Shown here one piece after another: positions 40,969 to 49,510 of a stretch of DNA of 64,000 nt. The notes beneath the pieces are model-generated. The model was not told where the DNA came from, did no database searches, and saw only the letters and a program-made list of their open reading frames with translations. This DNA is from Dechloromonas denitrificans (lineage in GTDB: Bacteria > Pseudomonadota > Gammaproteobacteria > Burkholderiales > Rhodocyclaceae). The stretch covers positions 172,628 through 236,627 of the forward strand of contig NZ_LODL01000007.1 of NCBI RefSeq assembly GCF_001551835.1. The letters are read 5' to 3'. Made by a program: the position numbers and the translations under genes. Each line of letters starts with the position of its first letter. Position 1 is the first letter of the stretch.

Positions 40969-43900
40969 TTAGAAACGCCGCAAGTCTAGCGTAAACGGGT
41001 GTTCCGCGCTGATTTGCGCTGCCTGGACCTGCATCTTGCCCGGCGTATGGCCGAAGCGGAAGAAGCGGGCCAGACGACGGCTTTCGGCCTCGAAGGCATT
41101 GACCGGGAAGGTGTCGAAACTGCGCCCGCCCGGGTGCGCGACGTGGTACTGGCAACCGCCCAGCGAACGCTGCATCCAGGTATCGACCAGGTCGAAGACC
41201 AGCGGTGCATGGACGCCGATCGTCGGATGCAGACAGGAAGCCGGCTGCCAGGCGCGATAGCGGACGCCGGCGACGAACTCGCCGTTGGTGCCGGTGTTCT
41301 GCAGCGGCACCGGCACGCCATTGCAGGTCAGCACGTAGCGATCCGGCGCCATGCCCTTGACCTTGACCTGGACGCGCTCGACCGAGGAGTCGACATAGCG
41401 CACCGTGGTCCCGGCCCCGCCCTCCTCGCCCATGACGTGCCAGGGTTCGAGGGCGTGACGCAGTTCGAACTCGATGCCTTTGACGGCGAAATCGCCATAT
41501 TTCGGGAAGCGGAATTCGAAGTGCGGCGCGAACCATTCGGCCTTGAAGGCGAAACCGGCTGCCGTCATTTCGTCCATGACGTCCTTGAAATCCTGCTCGG
41601 CGTAGAAAGGCAGCATGAAGCGGTCGTGCAGCTCGGTGCCCCAGCGCGCCAGGCGGGCCGGCTCGTAGGGCTCTTCCCAGAAACGGGCTATCAGGGCCCG
41701 GAGCAGTAACTGCTGGGCGAGCGACATCCGGGCATGCGGCGGCATTTCGAAGGCGCGCAGTTCGAGCAGGCCGAGGCGGCCGGTCGGGCCGTCCGGCGAA
41801 TAGAGCTTGTCGATGCAGAACTCGGAACGGTGCGTGTTGCCGGTGACATCGGTGAGCAGATTGCGCAGGATGCGGTCGACCAGCCAGGGCGGCACATTTC
41901 CGCCCGGCGGCGGAATCTGCTTGAAGGCGATTTCCAGCTCGTACAGCGAATCGTTGCGCGCTTCATCGACGCGCGGTGCCTGGCTGGTCGGGCCGATGAA
42001 CAGGCCGGAGAACAGGTAGGACAGGCTCGGGTGATTGTGCCAGTAGGCGATCAGGCTCTTCAACAGGTCCGGCCGACGCAGGAAGGGCGAATCGTTCGGC
42101 GTTGCACCGCCAAGGACGAAGTGGTTGCCGCCGCCGGTGCCGGTGTGACGGCCGTCGACCATGAATTTCTCGGAGGTCAGGCGGGTCAGGTGGGCCGCAT
42201 CGTAAAGATGGGTGGTCTGCTCGACCAGCTGATCCCAGCTTTTGGCCGGGTGGATATTGACTTCGATCACACCAGGGTCGGGCGTCACGCGGAAATGTGT
42301 CAGGCGCGGATCGGATGGCGGCTCGTAGCCTTCCATGATCACCGGCAGGTTCATTTCCTCGGCGGTCGACTCGACGGCAGCAACGATTTCCAGGTAATCG
42401 TCGAGCTTCTCGGTCGGCGGCATGAAGATGTAGAGCTTGCCGTCGCGCGGCTCGGCGCACATCGCGAGACGCGTGATCCAGGCGGCGGATTCCTTGAAGC
42501 CGGGACGGGTGTCGCTCGGCTTTTCCCAGGCGCGGCCCTTGCCATGAACTTCGGCAAAGCCGGCAGCGGAACTGCTACGCCGGTCCTGCATCTGCGGCCC
42601 GCGCGCAGCACGCGCCGCATTGACGCGCTCGCGCAGCTCGGCGTGCGTCGCCAGCGGATCGGTCGCCATTTCGGCATCCGGCACATTGACGTAGGGATAG
42701 TCGCTCTGCGCCGTCCACGGCTGCGAGTCGATCGGCAGGCGATAACCCATGGCCGAATCGCCGGGGAACAGGTAGCAGCGCTCGGCACGCAGGAACCACG
42801 GCCCGGTCTGCCACTGGTCGGCCAGGTTCTTCATGATCGGCAGCGTGTAGCCGATGGTGTGCGTCAAGCCCTGGGTAAACACCTTCATCAGGCGTTCGCG
42901 CTCCAGTGCGTCGTCGACACGCGAATCGAAGGGATCGACGTTGCCCGGCAGGCGGCGCTCGCGCCACATGTAGTAATAGACGTCTTCGAAGGCCGGGAAG
43001 ACGTGCTCACCGGTGACGCCGAGGCGCTCGGCGACGCGGCGCAGAAAATGGCCGGCCTGCTCGGCGGTGGCGCCGTAATCAAGGCTTTCATTGGCGTACA
43101 GCGCCGGCGAATTCCAGATCGGTTCGCCATCCTTGCGCCAGAAGCAGTTCAGCGACCAGCGCGGGAGTTGCTCGCCGGGATACCACTTGCCCTGGCCGAA
43201 ATGCATCAGACCGTTTGCGGCATATTTCTCGCGCAAGCGATGAAAGAGATCGGCGGCAAACAGTCGTTTTGTCGGGCCGAGGGCGGCAGTATTCCATTCC
43301 GCCCCATCCGGATCGTCGACCGCAACGAAGGTCGGCTCGCCGCCCTGGGTCAGGAGGACATCGAGTTTCTGCAAGGTGCCGTCGATCTGGTGGCCGAGGT
43401 TTTCGATTTCCAGCCACTGCGCGTCGGTATAGGGCTTGGTGACGCGCGGCGCTTCCCAGATCCGCGAAACGCCCATGTGATGGCTGAATTCGGTTTCGCA
43501 TTCGTCGATGCCGCCGCTGATCGGCGCGGCCGACGAGGGTTCAGGCGTGCAGGCCAGCGGGATGTGGCCTTCGCCGGCAAAGAGGCCGGAGGTCGGATCG
43601 AGACCGATCCAGCCGGCGCCCGGCAGATAGACTTCGGTCCAGGCGTGCAGGTCGGTGAAATCCTTTTCCGGGCCGGACGGGCCATCGAGCGATTTGACGT
43701 CGGCGGTCAACTGGATCAGATAGCCGGAAACGAACCGCGCCGCCAGGCCAAGATGGCGCAGCACCTGCACCAGCAGCCAGGCGGAGTCGCGGCAGGAGCC
43801 GGAGCGCTTGGTCAGCGTTTCTTCCGGTGTCTGGACGCCCGGTTCCATGCGGATGGTGTAGCCGATGTCGCGCTGCACCTGGGCATTGATCGCGACCAGG

Positions 43901-44331
43901 AAATCGACGCTGCGCACCGGTTCGCGGGAAATACTGGCGACATACACATCGAATACCGGACCGTAATTCACCTTGTAGAGATAAGGCGCCAGTTCGTGGC
44001 GCTCGCCGGCCTCGTAGGCGAAAGGAATCTTCTCGGCATGCGGCTCGAGGAAGAAGTCGAACGGGTTGATGACCGACATCTCGGCCACCAGGTCGACCTC
44101 GACGCGGAATTCGCGGGTTTTTTCCGGGAAGACCAGACGGGCCAGGTAATTGCCTTGCGGGTCCTGCTGCCAGTTGATGAAATGCTTTTCCGGCCCGACC
44201 TTGAGCGAATAGGACAGGATGCGCGTCCGCGAATGCGGGCAGGGACGCAGACGAATGAGCTGCGGCCCGAGATTGATCAGGCGGTCATAGCTGTAATGCG
44301 TAACATGGTTCAGGGCAACATGGATGGACAC
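40969..44331 (-). CDS. Large transglutaminase-like protein with DUF2126 domain
   Basis: 1120-residue protein. The N-terminal 300 residues are a transglutaminase-like domain (VTHYSYDRLINLGPQLIRLR, Cys in RSGSCRDSAWLLVQVL, His in TDLHAWTEVYLPGAGW, Asp in GLDPTSGLF). The rest matches DUF2126, including LLTQGGEPTFVAVDD, HFGQGKWYPGEQLPRW and DGRHTGTGGGNHFVLGG, a region related to glutamine-synthetase/amidoligase folds in published domain analyses. First gene of its transcription unit, 25 bases downstream of the start site predicted from a sigma-54-like promoter. Confidence 0.88.
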   Translation of the reverse strand: MSIHVALNHVTHYSYDRLINLGPQLIRLRPCPHSRTRILSYSLKVGPEKHFINWQQDPQGNYLARLVFPEKTREFRVEVDLVAEMSVINPFDFFLEPHAEKIPFAYEAGERHELAPYLYKVNYGPVFDVYVASISREPVRSVDFLVAINAQVQRDIGYTIRMEPGVQTPEETLTKRSGSCRDSAWLLVQVLRHLGLAARFVSGYLIQLTADVKSLDGPSGPEKDFTDLHAWTEVYLPGAGWIGLDPTSGLFAGEGHIPLACTPEPSSAAPISGGIDECETEFSHHMGVSRIWEAPRVTKPYTDAQWLEIENLGHQIDGTLQKLDVLLTQGGEPTFVAVDDPDGAEWNTAALGPTKRLFAADLFHRLREKYAANGLMHFGQGKWYPGEQLPRWSLNCFWRKDGEPIWNSPALYANESLDYGATAEQAGHFLRRVAERLGVTGEHVFPAFEDVYYYMWRERRLPGNVDPFDSRVDDALERERLMKVFTQGLTHTIGYTLPIMKNLADQWQTGPWFLRAERCYLFPGDSAMGYRLPIDSQPWTAQSDYPYVNVPDAEMATDPLATHAELRERVNAARAARGPQMQDRRSSSAAGFAEVHGKGRAWEKPSDTRPGFKESAAWITRLAMCAEPRDGKLYIFMPPTEKLDDYLEIVAAVESTAEEMNLPVIMEGYEPPSDPRLTHFRVTPDPGVIEVNIHPAKSWDQLVEQTTHLYDAAHLTRLTSEKFMVDGRHTGTGGGNHFVLGGATPNDSPFLRRPDLLKSLIAYWHNHPSLSYLFSGLFIGPTSQAPRVDEARNDSLYELEIAFKQIPPPGGNVPPWLVDRILRNLLTDVTGNTHRSEFCIDKLYSPDGPTGRLGLLELRAFEMPPHARMSLAQQLLLRALIARFWEEPYEPARLARWGTELHDRFMLPFYAEQDFKDVMDEMTAAGFAFKAEWFAPHFEFRFPKYGDFAVKGIEFELRHALEPWHVMGEEGGAGTTVRYVDSSVERVQVKVKGMAPDRYVLTCNGVPVPLQNTGTNGEFVAGVRYRAWQPASCLHPTIGVHAPLVFDLVDTWMQRSLGGCQYHVAHPGGRSFDTFPVNAFEAESRRLARFFRFGHTPGKMQVQAAQISAEHPFTLDLRRF

Positions 44332-44366
44332 GGGTCGGCTCCGGACAAATGGACTGCAAGGATCAA

Positions 44367-44382
44367 AGCAAGACGCGAACCA
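44367..44382 (-). promoter_or_regulatory. Sigma-54-like promoter of the transglutaminase/ATP-grasp operon
   Basis: On the minus strand TGGTTCGCGTCTTGCT keeps the GG (-24) and GC (-12) exactly ten bases apart and has TTGCT at -12. The -24 box is TGGTTC instead of TGGCAC. Transcription would start near 44356, 25 bases before the gene. Confidence 0.55.
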
Positions 44383-44392
44383 GCCCGAAAAA

Positions 44393-44406
44393 GCACCATT
44401 TGGTGC
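44393..44406. promoter_or_regulatory. NtrC-like site I upstream of the operon
   Basis: GCACCA-TT-TGGTGC is a perfect palindrome close to the NtrC consensus (GCACC-N5-GGTGC), though the spacer is one base short. It sits about 44 bases upstream of the predicted start. Confidence 0.45.
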
Positions 44407-44464
44407 GGATGCGGGCGATTACACTGACATGACGCACCAGTAAATCGCCCGCCCCGGAAAGGCT

Positions 44465-44481
44465 TGCACCAGAACGGTGCC
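44465..44481. promoter_or_regulatory. NtrC-like site II upstream of the operon
   Basis: TGCACCAGAACGGTGCC has GCACC and GGTGC separated by exactly five bases, as in known NtrC sites. It is centred about 116 bases upstream of the predicted start, the usual enhancer distance. Confidence 0.55.
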
Positions 44482-44491
44482 CAGCCGGAAA

Positions 44492-45622
44492 CTAATCGTT
44501 CAGACTGGCCAGCGCCGTCGCCAAATGCTCGACTGTCCGTTCGCGGTTGTGCAATTTATCCAGCCCGAACAGGCCGATCCGGAAGCTACGGAAATCGGCC
44601 GGCTCATCGCATTGCAGCGGCACACCAGCCGCCGTTTGCAGACCGAGGCCAATGAATTTCTTGCTCGAGTGGATTTCCGGGTCTTCGGTGTAACTGACCA
44701 CCACGCCCGGCGCCTCGAAACCCACCGCCGCTACGCTGGGATAGCCCCGGCTGGCGAGCAACGCCCGCACCTGATCGCCCAAGGCCTGCTGTTCGTCCCG
44801 AATTTTCGAGAAGCCATAGGCTTCCATTTCCAGCATCGTGTCGCGCAAGCGGGCCAAGGCGTCGGTAGGCATCGTGGCATGGTAGGCGTGACCGCCATTT
44901 TCATAGGCCTGCATGATCTGCAGCCATTTGCGCAGGTCGCAGGCAAAGCTGCTGCTGGTCGTTGTCTCGATACGCGCCAGCGCCCGCTCGCCGAGCATGA
45001 CCAGGGCGCCGCACGGTGAAGCGCTCCAGCCCTTCTGGGGGGCGCTGATCAGGACATCGACGCCGGCTGCCTGCATATCCACCCAAATCGCCCCCGAGGC
45101 GATGCAATCGAGCACGAACAGGCCGTCGACCGCCCGTACCGCCTCGCCAACGGCGCGCAGATAGCTTTCGGGCAGGATCATGCCGGAAGCCGTCTCGACA
45201 TGGGGGGCGAAAACCACCGCCGGCTTCTCGCGCAAAATGGTCGCCACCACCTCGTCGACCTGCGGCGGCGCGAAGGGCGCCTGCTTGCCATCGCCCAGGC
45301 GGCGCGCCTTGAGGACGATGCATTCGGCAGGAATCCGCCCCATTTCGAAAATCTGCGTCCAGCGGAAGCTGAACCAGCCGTTGCGGATCACCAGGCATTT
45401 GCGGTCGGTGGCGAACTGACGCGCCACCGCCTCCATGCCGAAAGTGCCGCTACCCGGCACGATGATCGCCGCCTCGGCGTGATAAACCTGTTTCAGGATG
45501 CGTGAAATGTCGCGCATCACGCCCTGAAAGGACTGCGACATGTGATTCAGGGCGCGGTCGGTGTACACCACCGAATATTCAAGCAGACCTTCGGGATCGA
45601 CAGCAGGCAACAGACGGGACAT
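44492..45622 (-). CDS. Class V PLP-dependent aminotransferase (alanine-glyoxylate/serine-pyruvate type)
   Basis: 376-residue PLP enzyme. The Schiff-base lysine is in ISAPQKGWSASPCG and the cofactor Asp in FVLDCIASGAIWVDM; IVPGSGTFGMEAVARQ is the glycine-rich phosphate loop of the alanine-glyoxylate aminotransferase group. GGAG precedes ATG 45622. It lies between the two ATP-grasp/alpha-E gene sets on the same strand, 114 bases after the alpha-E gene, so it could make or recycle an amino donor for that system. The substrate cannot be told from sequence. Confidence 0.83.
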   Translation of the reverse strand: MSRLLPAVDPEGLLEYSVVYTDRALNHMSQSFQGVMRDISRILKQVYHAEAAIIVPGSGTFGMEAVARQFATDRKCLVIRNGWFSFRWTQIFEMGRIPAECIVLKARRLGDGKQAPFAPPQVDEVVATILREKPAVVFAPHVETASGMILPESYLRAVGEAVRAVDGLFVLDCIASGAIWVDMQAAGVDVLISAPQKGWSASPCGALVMLGERALARIETTTSSSFACDLRKWLQIMQAYENGGHAYHATMPTDALARLRDTMLEMEAYGFSKIRDEQQALGDQVRALLASRGYPSVAAVGFEAPGVVVSYTEDPEIHSSKKFIGLGLQTAAGVPLQCDEPADFRSFRIGLFGLDKLHNRERTVEHLATALASLND

Positions 45623-45736
45623 GGGCGGCTCCGGAAAAGGTTGAGGCGTTGCGAACCCGTGCAGCATACCGCCAAGCCCAGGACGATCCAACCCTTACCG
45701 GCACCACCCGGCCACGCCGGGCGGCCGGGGGAAAAC

Positions 45737-46684
45737 TCAGGCCGCTTCGGCCAGCGGCACCAGAAAATCCTTGCTGATGCCGTCGCCGAGAATGTAGATG
45801 CGATCCATGAAATCGGTCAGCCATTCGTGCAGGCCTTGCGCCAGGATATCCTCGACCCGGGCGTAATGCAGCTGGGCATGCAGCAGCCCGGCCTGGCGTT
45901 GGGTTTCACCGGAATGGCGGTTGGCGATCAGATCGAGATTCTTGACCACACCATTCATGCAGAAATGCAGCGAACGCGGCATGTCGTTGCGCAGGATCAG
46001 CAACTCGGCGACCCGCTCCGGCGTGATGACGTCGCGATAGGCCTTGCGATACACCTCGAAGGCCGAGACCGAACGGAGCAAGGCCCCCCACTGGTAGAAG
46101 TCGGTCGCCCCTTCATCGCCATGCGGACGCAGCACGTGGTATTTGACGTCGAGAATGCGCGCCGTGTTGTCGGCCCGTTCGAGCAAGGTACCGAGCCGGA
46201 TGAAGTGATAGGACTCATCCTGCAGCAGCGTACCGAGCGTCGTGCCGCGCGACAGCGAGGAGCGCATCTTGACCCACTCGAAGAACTCGCCGATACCGGC
46301 ATTCAGGATCTGCTCGAAGCTCTTGTCCCGCGCTTCCAGCCAGGTGAAGTTCAGCGTCTCCCACATTTCCGTGGTGATCGTGCCACGCACGGCGTGGGCA
46401 TTTTCACGGGCCAGGCGCAGGCAGCTATAGATCGAGGAATAGTTGTCGGCATCACTGACCATGAAACGCAGCACATTTTCGGCGTTGACCGCAGGATACT
46501 TGGCGGCAAACGCTTCATCTAGGCTGTTCAGGGTAATGATGGCATGCCAGTTCTGGTTGGCCGCATCTTCCGACTGCGGCACCATCGACATCTGCCAGGT
46601 CACATCGAGCAGGCGGGCAAGGTTTTCAGCCCGCTCGATATAGCGGGACATCCAGAACAGGTGGTCGGCTGTACGCGAAAGCAT
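45737..46684 (-). CDS. Stand-alone alpha-E domain protein
   Basis: 315-residue helical protein of the COG2307 alpha-E family: MLSRTADHLFWMSRYIERAENLARLLD at the start and LLQDESYHFIRLGTLLERADNTAR in the middle, both rich in conserved Arg and Glu. Starts three bases after the permuted ATP-grasp gene, so the two are one unit. Function is unproven; it travels with ATP-grasp and transglutaminase-like genes. Confidence 0.88.
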   Translation of the reverse strand: MLSRTADHLFWMSRYIERAENLARLLDVTWQMSMVPQSEDAANQNWHAIITLNSLDEAFAAKYPAVNAENVLRFMVSDADNYSSIYSCLRLARENAHAVRGTITTEMWETLNFTWLEARDKSFEQILNAGIGEFFEWVKMRSSLSRGTTLGTLLQDESYHFIRLGTLLERADNTARILDVKYHVLRPHGDEGATDFYQWGALLRSVSAFEVYRKAYRDVITPERVAELLILRNDMPRSLHFCMNGVVKNLDLIANRHSGETQRQAGLLHAQLHYARVEDILAQGLHEWLTDFMDRIYILGDGISKDFLVPLAEAA

Positions 46685-46687
46685 CTC

Positions 46688-48100
46688 TTAATCCTCCAGA
46701 ACCCAAGTATCTTTGGTACCGCCGCCCTGCGACGAATTGACGACCAGCGAGCCTTTGGTCAAGGCCACCCGAGTCAGGCCCCCCGGTACCATATTGACGC
46801 AATCGCCCGACGACAGGACGAAGGGCCGCAGGTCGAGGTGGCGCGGCGCGATGCCCTCTTCGACGAAGGTTGGGCAATTCGACAGCGCCAGCGTCGGCTG
46901 GGCGATATAGCCATCCGGCTTGGCGAGCAGCAACTGGCGGAAATGCTCGATCTGCTCCTTGGTCGCCGCCGGCCCGACCAGCATGCCGTAGCCACCGGCA
47001 CCATGCACCTCCTTGACGACCAGTTCCGGCAAATGGGCCAGCACATAGTCGAGGTCATCCTTCTTGCGACACATGTAGGTCGGCACATTGTTCAGTTTCG
47101 GCTCTTCGCCCAGGTAGAAACGGATCATCTCAGGTACGTAGGGGTAGATCGACTTGTCGTCGGCGACGCCGGTGCCGATGGCATTGGCCAGCGTCACATT
47201 GCCCGCCTGGTAGGCTTTCAGGATGCCCGGCACGCCGAGCGCCGAATCCGGACGGAAAGCCTGCGGATCGAGAAAATCGTCGTCGATCCGGCGATAGATC
47301 ACATCCACCCGCTGCGACCCCTGCGTCGTCTGCATGTAAACGACTTCATTCTTGACGAAGAGATCGCGGCCTTCGACCAGTTCCACGCCCATCTGCTGGG
47401 CCAGGAAGGTATGTTCGAAATAGGCGCTGTTGTAGGCCCCCGGCGTCAGGACGACCACAGTCGGATTGCTGACCCCCTTCGGCGCCACGGCGCGCAACTT
47501 TTCCAGCAACAGGTCCGGGTAATGCTGAACCGGCGCCACCTTGTGCTTGGCGAACAACTCGGGGAACAGCCGCATCATCATCTTGCGGTCTTCCAGCATG
47601 TAGGAAACGCCGGACGGAACCCGCAGATTGTCCTCCAGGACATAGAACTCGCCCTCCCCGGCCCGCACCACGTCGACCCCGGCAATATGCGCATAGATCC
47701 CGCCCGGCACATCGACACCTTTCATCACAGGACGGTACTGGGCGTTATTGAGTACCTGCTCGGCCGGAATTATTCCCGCCTTGAGAATTTCCTGATCGTG
47801 ATAGATGTCGTGCAGGAACATGTTCAGCGCCTTGACGCGCTGGCGCAGGCCCGATTGCAACGCCTTCCACTCAGCCGAGGGAATGATGCGCGGAACGATA
47901 TCGAACGGGATCAAGCGCTCCTTGCCCGCCTCTTCGCCATAGACCGCAAAGGTGATACCCACCCGGTGAAAGGCCAGATCCGCCTCCGCCCGCTTGCGCG
48001 CAATGCGCTCGGGAGGCGTCGATTTTAGCCAGTCATCGTAACGCTGGTAGTGAGCGCGGACGCCGCCGTTGGCGTCCATCATTTCGTTATAGAAGTTCAT
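46688..48100 (-). CDS. Stand-alone circularly permuted ATP-grasp protein (type 2)
   Basis: 470-residue predicted ligase of COG2308. Family features: MNFYNEMMDANGGVRAHYQ at the start, VVVLTPGAYNSAYFEHTFLA, ELVEGRDLFVKNEV, GNVTLANAIGTGVADDKS and VVKEVHGAGGYGMLVGP. In-frame ATGs at 48151 and 48169 exist, but a sigma-54-like promoter at 48140-48155 would lie over them, and the added segment has a rare AGA codon, so ATG 48100 is preferred. Likely forms a peptide or amide bond using ATP; substrate unknown. Confidence 0.88.
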   Translation of the reverse strand: MNFYNEMMDANGGVRAHYQRYDDWLKSTPPERIARKRAEADLAFHRVGITFAVYGEEAGKERLIPFDIVPRIIPSAEWKALQSGLRQRVKALNMFLHDIYHDQEILKAGIIPAEQVLNNAQYRPVMKGVDVPGGIYAHIAGVDVVRAGEGEFYVLEDNLRVPSGVSYMLEDRKMMMRLFPELFAKHKVAPVQHYPDLLLEKLRAVAPKGVSNPTVVVLTPGAYNSAYFEHTFLAQQMGVELVEGRDLFVKNEVVYMQTTQGSQRVDVIYRRIDDDFLDPQAFRPDSALGVPGILKAYQAGNVTLANAIGTGVADDKSIYPYVPEMIRFYLGEEPKLNNVPTYMCRKKDDLDYVLAHLPELVVKEVHGAGGYGMLVGPAATKEQIEHFRQLLLAKPDGYIAQPTLALSNCPTFVEEGIAPRHLDLRPFVLSSGDCVNMVPGGLTRVALTKGSLVVNSSQGGGTKDTWVLED

Positions 48101-48139
48101 AGTGGACTCGTCGCTGAGGGATGCTCTCACCTGGATTTC

Positions 48140-48155
48140 AGCAGTTTCCATGCCA
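48140..48155 (-). promoter_or_regulatory. Sigma-54-like promoter of the ATP-grasp/alpha-E unit
   Basis: On the minus strand TGGCATGGAAACTGCT matches the -24/-12 consensus well: TGGCA at -24, GC at -12, with GG and GC ten bases apart. Start would be near 48130, 30 bases before ATG 48100. Confidence 0.65.
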
Positions 48156-48191
48156 CCGGCAAAACACATGATAAATCAGTGGATTGAAACC

Positions 48192-48245
48192 TTGCACCAA
48201 ACAAGGTCGCACCATATCAGTGCAGAATCGGTCAATGTGGTGCAA
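48192..48245. promoter_or_regulatory. Cluster of NtrC-like sites
   Basis: CGCACCATATCAGTGCA (48208-48224) fits GCACC-N5-GGTGC with one mismatch. It is flanked by TTGCACCA (48192-48199) and TGGTGCAA (48238-48245), an outer perfect inverted repeat of half-sites. The cluster spans about -62 to -115 of the predicted sigma-54 start, as expected for an enhancer. Confidence 0.55.
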
Positions 48246-48280
48246 ATAAAAAAGCCCACCGGATCGCTCCGGTGGGCTTT
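48246..48280 (-). terminator. Strong terminator after the thiolase gene
   Basis: A 13-base-pair perfect stem: AAAGCCCACCGGA (48251-48263), loop TCGC, TCCGGTGGGCTTT (48268-48280). On the minus strand it is followed by more T residues (TTTTTTATTT). It separates the thiolase gene from the regulatory region of the ATP-grasp unit. Confidence 0.92.
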
Positions 48281-48304
48281 CAGTGCAACTGAAGGGCTGA
48301 ACGA

Positions 48305-49486
48305 TCAGGCGCGTTCGAGAATCACGGCAATACCCTGGCCGCCACCGATACACATGGTGACGAGGGCGTACTTGCCGCCGATGCGCTCAAGTTCGTACAG
48401 AGCCTTGGTGGCGATGAAGGCACCGGAGCAACCAACCGGGTGACCGAGGGCAATGGCGCCACCGTTCGGGTTGGTCTTGGCCGGATCCAGGCCGAGCAGC
48501 TTGGAAACGGACAGGGCCTGGGCCGCGAAGGCTTCATTGGATTCGATGACATCCATCTGGTCCAGAGTCAGACCGGCCTTCTTCAGCGCCAGCTTGGTGG
48601 CCGGTACCGGGCCTTCACCCATGACATCGTTCGGCACGCCGGCAACGGCATAACCGGCAATGCGGGCACGGGCCTTGTGACCGGCCTTGGCTGCAACATC
48701 GGCCGCCGCCAGCACGAAGAAGGCGGCGCCGTCGTTGATGCCTGAAGCGTTACCGGCGGTGACGGTACCGTCCTTCTTGAAAGCCGGCTTCATCTTGGCC
48801 AGGGATTCCAGCGTGGTACCAGCCTTGACGTATTCGTCGGTGTCGAACACCACTTCGCCCTTGCGGGTCTGCTTGACGATCGGGACGATCTGCGACTTGA
48901 AGTGACCGGCTTCGATGGCGGCCGCCGCACGACGCTGGGATTCAACGGCGAAGGCATCCTGGGCTTCACGGGTAATACCGTGCTTGGCGGCCAGGTTTTC
49001 AGCGGTGATGCCCATGTGGCCAACGCCGAACGGGTCGGTCAGCACGGCAACCATGGAGTCGACGGCCTTGGTGTCACCCATGCGGGCGCCGGAACGCAGC
49101 GCCGGCAGCAGGTAGGCTGCCTTGGACATGACTTCGACACCACCGCCGATACCGTAGTCGGCATCGTTCAGCATGATGTTCTGGGCGGTGGTGACGATGC
49201 CCTGCAGGCCGGAGGCGCACAGACGGCTAACTTGCATGGCGACGGAATCCATCGACAGGCCTGCCTGAATGGAAGCAACGCGGGAAACGTAGGCGTAGCG
49301 GGAGTCGGTCGGCATGGTGGTGCCGACGGTGACGTAGTTGATGGCCTGGGGATCGACACCGGAGCGGGCGATGGCCTCTTTCATGACGATGCCGGCCAGT
49401 TCAGTGGACTCGAAATCGGCGAGGGAACCACCAAAAGAACCAATCGGGGAACGGACTGCGCTCAGAACGACAACATCTCTGCTCAT
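48305..49486 (-). CDS. Acetyl-CoA C-acetyltransferase (thiolase)
   Basis: 393-residue biosynthetic/degradative thiolase that condenses or cleaves acyl-CoA. Catalytic residues are visible: Cys in SRLCASGLQG, His in ALGHPVGCSGAF, Cys in TMCIGGGQGIA, and NEAFAAQ. It begins SRDVVVLSAVRSPIGSFGG. The GCSG after the His replaces the commoner GASG/GATG. May serve polyhydroxyalkanoate synthesis or beta-oxidation (PhaA, BktB or AtoB type); no pha genes are nearby to decide. Confidence 0.92.
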   Translation of the reverse strand: MSRDVVVLSAVRSPIGSFGGSLADFESTELAGIVMKEAIARSGVDPQAINYVTVGTTMPTDSRYAYVSRVASIQAGLSMDSVAMQVSRLCASGLQGIVTTAQNIMLNDADYGIGGGVEVMSKAAYLLPALRSGARMGDTKAVDSMVAVLTDPFGVGHMGITAENLAAKHGITREAQDAFAVESQRRAAAAIEAGHFKSQIVPIVKQTRKGEVVFDTDEYVKAGTTLESLAKMKPAFKKDGTVTAGNASGINDGAAFFVLAAADVAAKAGHKARARIAGYAVAGVPNDVMGEGPVPATKLALKKAGLTLDQMDVIESNEAFAAQALSVSKLLGLDPAKTNPNGGAIALGHPVGCSGAFIATKALYELERIGGKYALVTMCIGGGQGIAVILERA

Positions 49487-49510
49487 GTGAAACCTCCTGA
49501 TAAGTATTGT

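Noticed and set aside
38405-40972. Long open frame (about 855 codons) on the plus strand opposite the ATP-grasp/alpha-E fusion
   Set aside because: Antisense shadow with no domain; the minus strand has intact ATP-grasp and alpha-E motifs.
41734-44427. Long open frame (about 897 codons) on the plus strand opposite the DUF2126-transglutaminase gene
   Set aside because: Low-complexity Arg/Gly/His-rich product typical of antisense reading of GC-rich coding DNA; the minus-strand protein is a clear family member.
45700-45736. GC-rich inverted repeat (CCCGGCC...GGCCGGG) after the alpha-E gene as a terminator
   Set aside because: No T-run follows on the minus strand; the aminotransferase may still be co-transcribed, so I did not call it.
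48101-48169. N-terminal extension of the permuted ATP-grasp protein from ATG 48151 or 48169
   Set aside because: The extra residues do not look like the family start, no good ribosome site precedes them, and a sigma-54-like promoter occupies 48140-48155.
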